Position numbers and translations under genes: made by a program. The notes below the pieces were generated by a model that was given only the letters and a program-made list of their open reading frames with translations, made no database searches and was not told where the DNA came from. From positions 3,724,880 to 3,788,879 of the forward strand of contig NZ_CP080997.1 of assembly GCF_019645815.1 (NCBI RefSeq): DNA of 64,000 nt, read 5' to 3'. Shown in pieces: positions 34,587-43,467 of this stretch (positions are counted from its first letter, which is position 1; each line of letters begins with the position of its first letter). Source of the stretch: Mycolicibacter heraklionensis. GTDB taxonomy: Bacteria; Actinomycetota; Actinomycetes; Mycobacteriales; Mycobacteriaceae.

Positions 34587-34877
34587 TCAGTCGATGCCCA
34601 CGAAGTGCTCGATCACCGGCGGTGACTCGTAGAAACCGTGCAACAGCGCACGCCATTGTTCGAATTCCGGGGACTTCCGAAAACCCTCGGTGTGGGCTTC
34701 GATGTTCTCCCACTGCACCAGCAGCAGGTACAGATTCGGCGACTCGACCGACCGGGACATCGAAATGCCCAGGAACCCGGGCTGGGCGGAGATCAGCGGT
34801 CGCGCCTTGGCGAACGCTGCTTCGAAATCGGCTTCGCTGCCCGGCCGGATGGGCAGCACTCCATGTTCCACAATCAC
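34587..34877 (-). CDS. Antibiotic biosynthesis monooxygenase (ABM) domain protein
   Basis: A 96-residue ferredoxin-like ABM domain: VIVEHGVLPIRPGSEADFEAAF, FLGISMSRSVESPNLYLLLVQWENIEAH and a final FYESPPVIEHFVGID. Such small proteins are haem- or quinone-related monooxygenases or stress proteins; no specific role can be read. GTG 34877 gives the normal domain start; an in-frame ATG at 34949 would add an unconserved tail. It lies 14 nt upstream of the nitroreductase remnant on the same strand, so the two were probably once an operon. Confidence 0.82.
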   Translation of the reverse strand: MIVEHGVLPIRPGSEADFEAAFAKARPLISAQPGFLGISMSRSVESPNLYLLLVQWENIEAHTEGFRKSPEFEQWRALLHGFYESPPVIEHFVGID

Positions 34878-34999
34878 GCTTGCCAGTCTGCCCGACGGCG
34901 GGTGGCCAGGATTACCGACCAAAGACTCTTGTCTGTTACGACGCGACACAGATACGTTACCTGCAACCGACGGACACAGGTATCCCTGGAGGTGGCGCT

Positions 35000-35446
35000 A
35001 TGGGTGCTCTCGCGGCAGCAGTCGTTTTTGCCTGGCTGGGCATGGTGTTGGCGATCTCGTTCCTGGAAGCGCCGCTGAAGTTCCGGGCGCCGGGGATCAC
35101 CATTCCCCTGGGGCTGGGCATCGGTCGCCTGGTGTTCCGGGCCCTCAATGCGGTGGAGATCGCGCTGGCGACGGTGGTGGTGCTCGCGGTGGCCGCCGAT
35201 CGCCCGGGGCCGCTGGCGCTGGCGGGGGTCTGCGTTGCGGTGGCAGTGCTGACCGTTCAGGTGCTGGTGGTCCGGCCCCGACTGCGCCGCCGCTCGGATG
35301 CGGTGCTGGCCGCGCAGACCGCCCCACCCGGCGGCATCATCGAGCGCTCCCGCGCCCACTACGCCTACGCGGGGATGGAAGTGGTCAAGGTCGCCGCACT
35401 GCTGACCGCGGGCGCCGCACTGCAGGTCGCCTCAATCGCCGGATAG
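35000..35446 (+). CDS. Small four-helix membrane protein of unknown function
   Basis: A 148-residue protein with four hydrophobic segments (about 3-21, 38-62, 66-88, 122-145) and a conserved-looking FLEAPLKFRAPG after the first helix and RSRAHYAYAGMEVVKV before the last. CTGGAGG lies 7 nt before ATG 35000. I do not recognise a function. Its last 15 bp overlap the end of convergent cobK. Confidence 0.75.
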   Translation: MGALAAAVVFAWLGMVLAISFLEAPLKFRAPGITIPLGLGIGRLVFRALNAVEIALATVVVLAVAADRPGPLALAGVCVAVAVLTVQVLVVRPRLRRRSDAVLAAQTAPPGGIIERSRAHYAYAGMEVVKVAALLTAGAALQVASIAG

Positions 35447-36166
35447 CACCCAGGCCAGCGCTCGTTCGACGTCGTACACTGCCGGCACGCCCGCCGGCCG
35501 GGCCGGGCGGCGCACGATCACCACCGGCAGGCCGAGTTCCTCGGCGGCCAGCATCTTCGGCCAGGTGTATTCACCCCCGGAGTCCTTCGTGACCACCACA
35601 TCGGCGCGGTGATCGCGCAGCAACTCGAGTTCACCGGGCAGCGCGTAGGGACCCCGGTCCCTGATCACCGACCAGTTGGGCGGCAGGCTGATCGACGGCG
35701 GCTCGACCACCCGCGCCAGCACCTCCGCGTCGGCCAGCGCCGGCAGGTACGACGCCAACTGCTGACGCCCGATGGTCAGCACCGGCCGCCGCCCCAGCCG
35801 GGCGGTGATCTGCGCGGCGTGGGCGTGCGAGTCGGCCCACTGCCACGACTGTCCGGCGCGCTGCGACCAGCCGGGCCGCTCGAGCCGCAGCAGCGGCCGC
35901 CCGGCCGCCGCGCATGCCGCGGCCGCGTTGGCCGACATCGTCGTCGCGAACGGGTGGGTGGCGTCCACGACGAGGTCGTAGGCGGCCAATGCCGCTCGCA
36001 GACCGTCGATTCCGCCGAATCCGCCGATCCGCACCGCCCCGGTCGGCAGCCGTGGGTCGGCGACCCGGCCGGCGAGCGAGGTCGTGACGTCGACACCCGC
36101 GGCGACCAGCCGATCGGCGAGTGCTCGGGCTTCGGCGGTGCCGCCGAGCAGCAACAGGCGCGTCAC
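35432..36166 (-). CDS. cobK: Precorrin-6A reductase
   Basis: A 244-residue NADPH-dependent reductase of the CobK/CbiJ family. LLLLGGTAEARALADRL is the N-terminal dinucleotide-like motif, VVDATHPFATTMSANA the signature, and VTKDSGGEYTWPKMLAAEELGLPVV the C-terminal substrate region. GTG 36166 overlaps the cobQ stop (GTGA). It is the last gene of cobN-cobF-cobQ-cobK. Confidence 0.95.
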   Translation of the reverse strand: MTRLLLLGGTAEARALADRLVAAGVDVTTSLAGRVADPRLPTGAVRIGGFGGIDGLRAALAAYDLVVDATHPFATTMSANAAAACAAAGRPLLRLERPGWSQRAGQSWQWADSHAHAAQITARLGRRPVLTIGRQQLASYLPALADAEVLARVVEPPSISLPPNWSVIRDRGPYALPGELELLRDHRADVVVTKDSGGEYTWPKMLAAEELGLPVVIVRRPARPAGVPAVYDVERALAWVLSGD

Positions 36167-37611
36167 GGTGCCCCCGGCGGTAGGAACGGCAGTCCCGCCG
36201 GCGGCCCGCCGCCCGCCAGCTCCAGCACGGCGTCGACGTCCAGGTGTTCTTCGATCAGATCCCCGAGCAGGTCGAGGCGACGCTCCCGGGCGGCGGGAAA
36301 GGACACACCCGACGGCTCCAGGCCCAGGGTGTCACGCAGGAATGCCGCGCGCAGCGCGTCGGACTCCAGGGCACCGTGCCGCATGGTGCCGAACACCTGA
36401 GCAGCCCGGGCGCCGCCGGGAAACTCACCGGCACCGTCACCGCGGGTGATGCGGCCGTGGTGGATCTCGTAGCCGCCGTCGGACAGGCGCAGCACCTTGT
36501 CTGCGGCAAAGCTTGTTTCGACGTCCAACAGACCCAGCCCGGCCACCTCGGGCGCTCCTTCGATTCCCTGGGGATCGCGGATCATCCGGCCCAGCATCTG
36601 GAAGCCCCCGCAGATCCCCAGTACCGGCTTGCCCGCGGCGGCGTGCGCGGCGATCGCGGAGTCGATTCCGCGCGACCGCAACCAGGCCAGATCGCTGATC
36701 GTTGCCCGGGTTCCGGGCAGCACCACCAGATCGGCGTCGGACACCCCGCGCGGGTCGGCAGCGAACACCACGTCCAGCTCGGGTTCCAGCCCGAGTGCGT
36801 CCAGGTCGGTGAAATTGCTGATCCGTGGCAGCCGGATCACCGCAACCCGTCGCGCCGCGGTGCGCGCCGAGCGCCGGCCGTCCAGGTCGAGCGCGTCCTC
36901 GGAGTCCAGCCACAGCTCCGGGTGCCACGGCAGCGTGCCGAACACTCGTCGGCCGGTGAGGCGCTCCAGATCGGCCAGGCCGGGCTCCAACAGCCGCTGC
37001 TGGCCACGGAACTTGTTCACGATGAACCCGGCCACCAGCGCCTGGTCCTCGCTCGACAGCAGGGCGACGGTGCCGAAGAACGCCGCGAACACCCCGCCGC
37101 GGTCCACGTCGCCGACGACCACCACCGGCAGGCCGGCGTGCCGAGCCAGGCCCATGTTCACGTAATCGCCTGCCCGCAAATTGATCTCGGTCGGACTACC
37201 TGCCCCCTCTGCGACGATAACGTCATAGCGTCCGGCGAGATCGTCGTAGGCGCTGTGCGCCGCCGCGGCCAACTCCGCTCGGCCGTGCATCCAGTTCGAC
37301 GACGACAGGGTTCCCCACGGCCGGCCCATCAACACCACATGACTCTGCTGGTCGCTGCCGGGCTTGAGCAGAACCGGATTCATGGCGGGCTCCGGCTCGA
37401 CTCGGGCAGCGCAGGCCTGAATCCATTGCGCCCGGCCGATTTCGGTCGCCACGCCGTCGGCATCGACACACACCATGGAGTTGTTCGACATGTTCTGCGC
37501 CTTGTACGGCGCCACCCGCACACCGCGGCGGGCCAGCGCCCGGCACACACCGGTGGCCACCACGGTCTTTCCGGCGTCGCTGGTGGTTCCGGCGATCAGG
37601 ATGCCCGCCAT
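36163..37611 (-). CDS. cobQ: Cobyric acid synthase
   Basis: A 482-residue ATP- and glutamine-dependent amidase that aminates four side chains of adenosylcobyrinic acid diamide. Motifs: ILIAGTTSDAGKTVVATGVCR (P-loop-like), APYKAQNMSNNSMV, VIVAEGAGSPTEINL, and the amidotransferase nucleophile in VLGICGGFQMLGRMI, with GYEIHHGR carrying the catalytic His. The start ATG 37611 overlaps the cobF stop by one base. In M. tuberculosis the counterpart cobQ1 lies behind PPE2 under a cobalamin riboswitch; here the PPE genes are elsewhere in the same island. Confidence 0.96.
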   Translation of the reverse strand: MAGILIAGTTSDAGKTVVATGVCRALARRGVRVAPYKAQNMSNNSMVCVDADGVATEIGRAQWIQACAARVEPEPAMNPVLLKPGSDQQSHVVLMGRPWGTLSSSNWMHGRAELAAAAHSAYDDLAGRYDVIVAEGAGSPTEINLRAGDYVNMGLARHAGLPVVVVGDVDRGGVFAAFFGTVALLSSEDQALVAGFIVNKFRGQQRLLEPGLADLERLTGRRVFGTLPWHPELWLDSEDALDLDGRRSARTAARRVAVIRLPRISNFTDLDALGLEPELDVVFAADPRGVSDADLVVLPGTRATISDLAWLRSRGIDSAIAAHAAAGKPVLGICGGFQMLGRMIRDPQGIEGAPEVAGLGLLDVETSFAADKVLRLSDGGYEIHHGRITRGDGAGEFPGGARAAQVFGTMRHGALESDALRAAFLRDTLGLEPSGVSFPAARERRLDLLGDLIEEHLDVDAVLELAGGGPPAGLPFLPPGAP

Positions 37612-38345
37612 CAGGTTCGCCGCACCAGGAACACGTCCATCACCCAACCCGCCTCGGCCCTGGCCGCGCCACGGGCGGCCGCGATCTCGTCGGCGACGTC
37701 CGCGACTCGGCCACTGATCAGTCGCTCCCCCGTCGCGCCGAGGTTGGCGCCCCACCAGATCGTCCAGTCGGCCACCGCGGAAAGATCGAGCTCGCTGTTG
37801 AGCATCGCGACGATGTTGTCCTGGCCTTCATCGACCGCCTCGAGCAGTCGCCGGCCGGTGGTGATGTGCACCGGCCGACCCACTTCGTGCAGCACGATCC
37901 GGTGCCGGGCCGCCAGCAGCTGCGGGGCGCTGATCCCGGGCAGCACATCGTAATCCAGTTCAAGCCCAAGGGCTTTCACCTGCTCGACAATGCGGATCGT
38001 CGAGTCGTACAGCGCCGGGTCACCCCACACCAGAAATGCTGCGGTTCCTCCCCGCTCACGCAGCACCTCGGCGTAGCGCGCCGCGCGCTCCGCATGCCAG
38101 TCGGCGACGGCGTTCTCATACCCGGCCGTCGTCAGCCCCGGGGAACGGTCCCGGCGCGGGTCGGAGACGGTGACGATCGGAACCGTGCCGGCGTACGCGT
38201 CCACGACTGCCCGCCGAAGTGCCAAGAGGGCGTCGTCGGAGGACTTCTCGGGGGCCACCACGTAGTCGGCCGATCGCAGCGCGTCGGCGACCTCGGCGGT
38301 GACGTGCGCAGGCCCCATGCCGACACCGAGAATCCAAACCTTCAC
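37611..38345 (-). CDS. cobF: Precorrin-6A synthase (deacetylating)
   Basis: A 244-residue C1-methyltransferase of the aerobic pathway. WILGVGMGPAHVTAEVADAL is the N-terminal SAM loop and FLVWGDPALYDSTIRIVEQ plus DVLPGISAPQLLAARH are the tetrapyrrole-methylase motifs. CobF is diagnostic for the aerobic (late cobalt insertion) route, which suits CobN. GTG 38345 overlaps the cobN stop; the in-frame ORF to 38477 only reads back into cobN. Many mycobacteria, including M. tuberculosis, are described as lacking cobF, so its presence makes this pathway more complete. Confidence 0.95.
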   Translation of the reverse strand: MKVWILGVGMGPAHVTAEVADALRSADYVVAPEKSSDDALLALRRAVVDAYAGTVPIVTVSDPRRDRSPGLTTAGYENAVADWHAERAARYAEVLRERGGTAAFLVWGDPALYDSTIRIVEQVKALGLELDYDVLPGISAPQLLAARHRIVLHEVGRPVHITTGRRLLEAVDEGQDNIVAMLNSELDLSAVADWTIWWGANLGATGERLISGRVADVADEIAAARGAARAEAGWVMDVFLVRRT

Positions 38346-41300
38346 CGGTCCTCCAGGTCCCCCTCGACGTCCAGGTAAGCCTGCCGCAATGCCGCCAGGG
38401 TCTCCGGGTCGGGTTGCTCCCACAGGCCCCGGTCGGCAGCCTCCTGCAGTCGCTCCACAATGCCGTGCAGCGCCCACGGGTTGGACTTGTCGAGGAATTC
38501 CCGAGTCTGCGGGTCCAGGACGTACTCGGCCGCGAGCTTCTCGTACATCCAGTCGTGCACCACTCCCGCGGTGGCGTCGAACCCGAACAGATAGTCGACG
38601 GTGGCGGCCAGTTCGAACGCACCCTTGTAGCCGTGTCGGCGCATCGCGGAGATCCAGCGCGGGTTGACCACCCGGGCCCGAAACACCCGCGCGGTCTCTT
38701 CGGCCAGCGTGCGGGTGCGGACGGCGTCCGGCGACGTCGAGTCCCCCACGTAGGCTTTCGGGTCGGCGCCGGTGAGCGCCCGCACGGTCGCGATCATGCC
38801 GCCGTGATAGACGAAGTAGTCATCGGAGTCGGCGATGTCGTGCTCGCGGGTGTCGATGTTCTTGGCCGCCACCTTGATCCGGCGGTAGTTGGTGCGCATG
38901 TCCTCGGATGCGGCGCAGCCGTCCAGTCCGCGGCCGTAGGCGAACCCGCCCCAGGTGGTGTACACCTCGGCCAGGTCCTTGTCGTCACGCCAGGTTCCGG
39001 ATTCGATCACCTGCAGGATCCCGGCCCCGTACGAACCGGGTGCGGAACCGAAGACCCGGGTGGTGGCCCGACGCAGGTCGCCGTGCTCGGCGAGGTCGGC
39101 GCGGGCGTGCGCCGCCACGAAGTTCGCCTCGTCGGGTTCGTCGAGCGCCGCCACCAGCCGCACCGCGTCGTCGAGCATCGTCACCACGTGCGGGAAGGCA
39201 TCCCGGAAGAACCCCGAGATCCGCACCGTCACATCGATTCTGGGCCGACCGAGCTCGGCCAGCGAAACCACTTCGAGCCCAGAGACCCGCCGGGACGCCT
39301 CATCCCACTCCGGCCGCACGCCGAGCAGGGCCAGCACCTCGGCGACGTCGTCCCCCGAGGTGCGCATCGCCGAGGTTCCCCACACCGACAGCCCGACCGA
39401 CTCCGGGTAGCCGCCGGTCTCGTCGAGGTAGCGCCGCACCAGCGAGTCGGCCATCGCCTGACCGGTCTGCCACGCCAGCCGAGACGGCACCGCGCGGGGG
39501 TCGACGGTGTAGAAGTTGCGCCCGGTGGGCAGCACGTTGACCAGGCCGCGCAACGGGGACCCGGAAGGTCCCGGCCGTACGAACCCGCCGGCCAGCGCGT
39601 GCAGCACCGAGTCCAGCTCGGCCGCCGTGCCGGCCAGCCGCGGAACCACTTCGGTGGCCGCGAATCTCAGCACCCGACACACCTCGGGGTCGGGATGCAG
39701 CGTGTCGGCGACACCGGTCTCCCAGCCGGCCGCCTCCATGGCTTCGACCAGTTCGCGCGCGCGGTCCTCGATCTCGTCGACTGCGGCGGCGGCAGCGCCT
39801 TCCTTGAGGCCCAGCGCGGCCCGCAGTCCGGGCACGGCGTGGTCCACCCCGCCCCACACCTGCGGGGCGCGCAGGATCGCCAGCACCAGATTCACCCGCT
39901 CCGGGCCGGTCGGTGCACCGCCGAGCACGTGCAGACCGTCGCGGATCTGGGCGTCCTTGATCTCACAGAGCCAGCCGTCGACATGCAGCAGGAAGTCGTC
40001 GAACTCCTCATCCTCGGGCCGCTCGTCGAGGCCCAGATCACGGTGCATCTCCGCGGCCCGCATCAGGTTCCAGATCTCGCCGCGGATCGCCGGCAGCTTG
40101 GCCGGGTCCATCGTGGCGATGTTGCCGTACTCGTCGAGCAGCTGCTCCAACCGAGCGATGTCGCCGTAGGACTCCGCACGCGCCATCGGCGGGATCAGGT
40201 GGTCGACGATGGTGGCGTGCGCCCGTCGCTTGGCCTGGGCGCCCTCGCCGGGGTCGTTGACCAGGAAAGGGTAGACCAGTGGCAGGTCGGCGATCATCGC
40301 GTCGGTGGCGCACGCCGAAGACAACGCCGCGGTCTTACCGGGCAGCCATTCCATCGATCCGTGCTTGCCCAGGTGGATCACCGCGTGCGCACCGAAACCA
40401 TGTGCCAGCCAACGGTATGCGGCCAGATAGTGGTGACTGGGCGGCAACTCGGGATCGTGGTAGATCGCCACCGGGTTCTCCCCGAACCCGCGGGGCGGCT
40501 GGATCATCAGCACGATGTTGCCGGATTGCAGTGCGGCCAGCACGATCTCGCCGGAATCGTTGACGAACAGCTTGCCCGGCGCCGGGCCCCACGCCGTCGC
40601 CATCGCGTCGCGCAGCTCGTCGGGCAACTCGGCGGTCCACTGCGCGTACTGCTGCGCGGTGACCCGGACCTGCGCGTCGGACAGTTGCGCAGCGGACAGC
40701 CAGTCCTCGTCCTGCCCGCCGGCCTCGATCAGGGTGTGGATCAGCCGATCCCCGGCAGCCGTCTCGTCATCGATGTCCAGCACCCCGAAGCCGTCCCCGA
40801 CGTCGTAGCCCTCGTCGGCCAGCCGGCGCAGCAGCCGCACCGCCGACACCGGGGTGTCCAGCCCGACGGCGTTGCCGACCCGGGAGTGCTTGGTGGGGTA
40901 GGCCGACAGCACCAGCGCCAGCTTCTTCTGCGCATTCGGAATGCGGCGCAGCACAGCGTGATTCACCACCACACCCGCGACCCGGGCGCAGCGTTCGGCG
41001 TCGGCGGCATAGTGCGGCAGCCCGTCGTCGTCGATCTCCTTGAAGGAGAACGGCACCGTGATGATCCGGCCGTCGAACTCCGGGATGGCGATCTGGGTGG
41101 CCGAGTCCAGCGGGGTCACGCCGTCGTCGTTGGCCGCCCAGTCCGCGCGCGAGGACGCCAGGCACAGTCCCTGGAACACCGGGATGTCCAGCGCCGCGAT
41201 CCGTTCGATGTCCCAGGCGCCGTCGTCGTCGCCGGCACTGACACCGGCGGTGGCGTTCATCGCCCCACCGGCCGCCAGCATGCAGACCACCACCGCGTCG

Positions 41301-41917
41301 AGCTGCCCCAACGCGGCGAAGAGCTCGTCGGGGGCGTTGCGCAGCGACGCGGCGAAGATCGGCACCCCCACTGCCCGGCCGCAGGCATCGATGGCGTCGG
41401 CCAGGGCGTGCGCGAACCCGGCGTTGCCGCTGACCTCATGCGCCCGGTAGTAGAGCACCCCGATCCGCACCGCGTCGGGAGCCGCGGGCGGCTCGCTCCG
41501 CTTCCCGTAGCCCCACTCCGGGATCACCGCCGGCTCGTCGAAGCCTTCCCCGGTGAGCAGCACCGTGTCGCACAGGAACGCGTGCAGCTGCGCGAGGTTG
41601 GCCGGCCCGCCCTCGGCGAGATAGGCATGCGCCTGCGCGGCCAGCCCGATCGGGACCGTGGAGCACTCCATCAGCTCGGCGTTGGGTGAGCGCTCCCCGC
41701 CCAGCACCACCAGCGGCAAGCCGGTCGCGCGCAGCAGCTTCAGCTCATCGGCGATCTCGGCCGACGAGCCCAAGATTCGCAGCACCACCACATCGACCCC
41801 GTCGAGCAGCGGTTGGATGTCGTGGCGTGCGGGGTTACCGAGCCGGTACGCCGCGCCGCTGGCCCGCGCGGACAGCAGGTCGGTGTCGGATGTGGATAGG
41901 AGCGCGATGCGCCGCAT
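38342..41917 (-). CDS. cobN: Cobaltochelatase subunit CobN
   Basis: A 1191-residue giant subunit that binds hydrogenobyrinic acid a,c-diamide and inserts cobalt, driven by AAA+ partners. Family segments include VIHLGKHGSMEWLPGK (the CobN/ChlH metal-site region), LPLVYPFLVNDPGEGAQAKR, YGDIARLEQLLDEY, and WGTSAMRTSGDDVAEVLALLG. ATG 41917 is chosen because AGGAGGA lies 7 nt upstream (complement of 41924-41930); the in-frame ORF to 42061 would translate the riboswitch. First gene of cobN-F-Q-K. Confidence 0.97.
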   Translation of the reverse strand: MRRIALLSTSDTDLLSARASGAAYRLGNPARHDIQPLLDGVDVVVLRILGSSAEIADELKLLRATGLPLVVLGGERSPNAELMECSTVPIGLAAQAHAYLAEGGPANLAQLHAFLCDTVLLTGEGFDEPAVIPEWGYGKRSEPPAAPDAVRIGVLYYRAHEVSGNAGFAHALADAIDACGRAVGVPIFAASLRNAPDELFAALGQLDAVVVCMLAAGGAMNATAGVSAGDDDGAWDIERIAALDIPVFQGLCLASSRADWAANDDGVTPLDSATQIAIPEFDGRIITVPFSFKEIDDDGLPHYAADAERCARVAGVVVNHAVLRRIPNAQKKLALVLSAYPTKHSRVGNAVGLDTPVSAVRLLRRLADEGYDVGDGFGVLDIDDETAAGDRLIHTLIEAGGQDEDWLSAAQLSDAQVRVTAQQYAQWTAELPDELRDAMATAWGPAPGKLFVNDSGEIVLAALQSGNIVLMIQPPRGFGENPVAIYHDPELPPSHHYLAAYRWLAHGFGAHAVIHLGKHGSMEWLPGKTAALSSACATDAMIADLPLVYPFLVNDPGEGAQAKRRAHATIVDHLIPPMARAESYGDIARLEQLLDEYGNIATMDPAKLPAIRGEIWNLMRAAEMHRDLGLDERPEDEEFDDFLLHVDGWLCEIKDAQIRDGLHVLGGAPTGPERVNLVLAILRAPQVWGGVDHAVPGLRAALGLKEGAAAAAVDEIEDRARELVEAMEAAGWETGVADTLHPDPEVCRVLRFAATEVVPRLAGTAAELDSVLHALAGGFVRPGPSGSPLRGLVNVLPTGRNFYTVDPRAVPSRLAWQTGQAMADSLVRRYLDETGGYPESVGLSVWGTSAMRTSGDDVAEVLALLGVRPEWDEASRRVSGLEVVSLAELGRPRIDVTVRISGFFRDAFPHVVTMLDDAVRLVAALDEPDEANFVAAHARADLAEHGDLRRATTRVFGSAPGSYGAGILQVIESGTWRDDKDLAEVYTTWGGFAYGRGLDGCAASEDMRTNYRRIKVAAKNIDTREHDIADSDDYFVYHGGMIATVRALTGADPKAYVGDSTSPDAVRTRTLAEETARVFRARVVNPRWISAMRRHGYKGAFELAATVDYLFGFDATAGVVHDWMYEKLAAEYVLDPQTREFLDKSNPWALHGIVERLQEAADRGLWEQPDPETLAALRQAYLDVEGDLEDR

Positions 41918-41937
41918 AGCCGGTTCCTCCTGGGGGT

Positions 41938-42036
41938 TCGCGCCCCGCATAGTCGGATGTCCCGCGGCCAGTATCTGGCTAACACAGTGGCGGAACCGCC
42001 CCGGATTCACACCGGGTTCCTGATGCCACGAGACGG
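41938..42036 (-). promoter_or_regulatory. Cobalamin riboswitch for cobN-cobF-cobQ-cobK
   Basis: On the minus strand the core reads CAGGAACCCGGTGTGAATCC then GGGGCGGTTCCGCCACTG, the classic B12-box with P5/P6 arms, followed by GTTAGCCAGATACTGG. A TAGGCT -10 box (complement of 42042-42047) places the transcript start near 42035. The cobN ribosome site follows about 20 nt after. It is back to back with the importer riboswitch, promoters about 20 bp apart. Confidence 0.92.
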
Positions 42037-42071
42037 CGGCCAGCCTAGCCCAGCACGGCATGCAAGAATGT

Positions 42072-42260
42072 CGCCGGTAAGGCGATGACGATTGAGGAAG
42101 CCGGTGCGAATCCGGCGCGGTCCCGCCACTGTCATCGGGGAGCGACCCTCATCAGCCACGGCCCGCCACTTGTGGGGTTGGAAGGCGAGGCGAGCAGTGA
42201 TCCGAGAGCCAGGAGACTCACGTCATCGCGTCCTGCGTACCGGGGCGGTGTACCCCGAGG
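42072..42260 (+). promoter_or_regulatory. Cobalamin riboswitch for the BtuF-like importer operon
   Basis: Core at 42095-42131: GAGGAAGCCGGTGCGAATCC, GGCGCGGTCCCGCCACTG, with later GAGCCAGGAGACTCACGTC near 42205-42223. Preceded by a -10-like AAGAAT (42064-42069). The expression platform holds a hairpin CGGGG (42241-42245) / CCCCG (42253-42257) just before GAGGAAGCTGAC and the start codon 8 nt later. Long blocks are identical to the PPE riboswitches at 48903-49087 and 52761-52895. Confidence 0.93.
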
Positions 42261-42276
42261 AAGCTGACTCACGCCC

Positions 42277-43467
42277 ATGTGTCGTGCGCTGCGGGTAGTC
42301 CTTGCGCTGCTGATCACGCTGGCCACCCCGTTGGCCGGATGCTCCGGCGAACCCGCCTCTCGCACACCGGAGGCACGTGCCGGCTGCATCACCGACTTCG
42401 ATCCGGCCGCCGACTACTTTCCGGACAAGTCGACGCTGACCGAGGCCACCAACTTCTCCATCACCTACCGCGGCAGCTACCAGATCCTGACCGTCAATCG
42501 GCCCTACCTGGGCGGTAAGCCGGTGTCCTATGTGCTGGTGCGCTGCGGCGCGCCCGCGCCGGCACTGACCGGCGAGCTTGCCCACTCCCAGCGGATCACC
42601 GTCCCGGTACACAGCCTCTACTCGGGCTCGACGACGCACCTGGCGATGATCACCGAACTCGGCCAAGCCGGCGTGGTCACCGGGGTCGCGAGCCCGGCCG
42701 CCGTCGCCGACCCGCAGATCCGCGCGCGCATCGAGAGCGGTGAGATCGTCGGCTACGCACCCGGCGGGCAGATCAATGTCGAGCGCGTGATCGGCGCGGG
42801 CCCCGACCTGCTGGTCACCGAGGGGATCGATGACCCCGGCTATGCCAAGCTGCGCGAAGCCGGTATTCCCGTGCTGGCCGACGCCGAATGGCTGGAATCC
42901 ACTCCGCTGGGCCGGGCCGAGTGGGTCAAGGTGTTCGCCGCGCTGACCGGAACCGAGCGTGAGGCCGGGCGGGCGTATGAGTCCATTCGCGACCGCTACC
43001 GCGCGCTGGCCGCCCAAGCCACCGCAGCGAAGCCCGTCGAGGTCTTGGCCGGCACCATGTATTCCGGCAGCTGGTCGATGCCCACCGGTGACAGCTACTC
43101 GGGACGTCTGGTCGCCGACGCCGGCGGCACCTACCCCTGGCTGTCGGACACCGGCGCCGAGAACCGGCAACTGAACTTCGAGTCGGTGTACGCCCGTGCC
43201 GGCACGGCGCCGGTGTGGCTGGTCACCGACGACTGGCACACCCTGGGCGACGCGGTGGCCCGCGACAGCCGCTACGGCGAGCTGACCTCGCTGCGGACCG
43301 GTCACGTGTGGTCGGCCACCAAGGCGATCACACCCGGAGGCGGCAATCTCTACTGGGAACGCGGCACGGCGCGACCTGATCTGCTGCTCGGCGACCTCGT
43401 CGCGATCCTGCATCCCGAGCTCGTCGCCAACCACGCGTTCGAGTTCTACCGGCGGGTGCCGCGGTGA
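42277..43467 (+). CDS. BtuF/FecB-like ABC transporter substrate-binding lipoprotein
   Basis: A 396-residue exported binding protein. Signal peptide 1-21 with lipobox LAGC, lipid-anchored at C22. The TroA-type two-lobed fold is seen in MITELGQAGVVTGVAS, GPDLLVTEGIDDPGYAKLREAGIPVL and RHGHVWSATK-like LRTGHVWSATKAI. The cobalamin riboswitch directly upstream points to a corrinoid or cobalt-complex ligand; sequence alone would equally allow a siderophore. Start ATG 42277 stands 8 nt after GAGGAAGCTGAC. Stop overlaps the permease start (GTGA). Confidence 0.88.
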   Translation: MCRALRVVLALLITLATPLAGCSGEPASRTPEARAGCITDFDPAADYFPDKSTLTEATNFSITYRGSYQILTVNRPYLGGKPVSYVLVRCGAPAPALTGELAHSQRITVPVHSLYSGSTTHLAMITELGQAGVVTGVASPAAVADPQIRARIESGEIVGYAPGGQINVERVIGAGPDLLVTEGIDDPGYAKLREAGIPVLADAEWLESTPLGRAEWVKVFAALTGTEREAGRAYESIRDRYRALAAQATAAKPVEVLAGTMYSGSWSMPTGDSYSGRLVADAGGTYPWLSDTGAENRQLNFESVYARAGTAPVWLVTDDWHTLGDAVARDSRYGELTSLRTGHVWSATKAITPGGGNLYWERGTARPDLLLGDLVAILHPELVANHAFEFYRRVPR

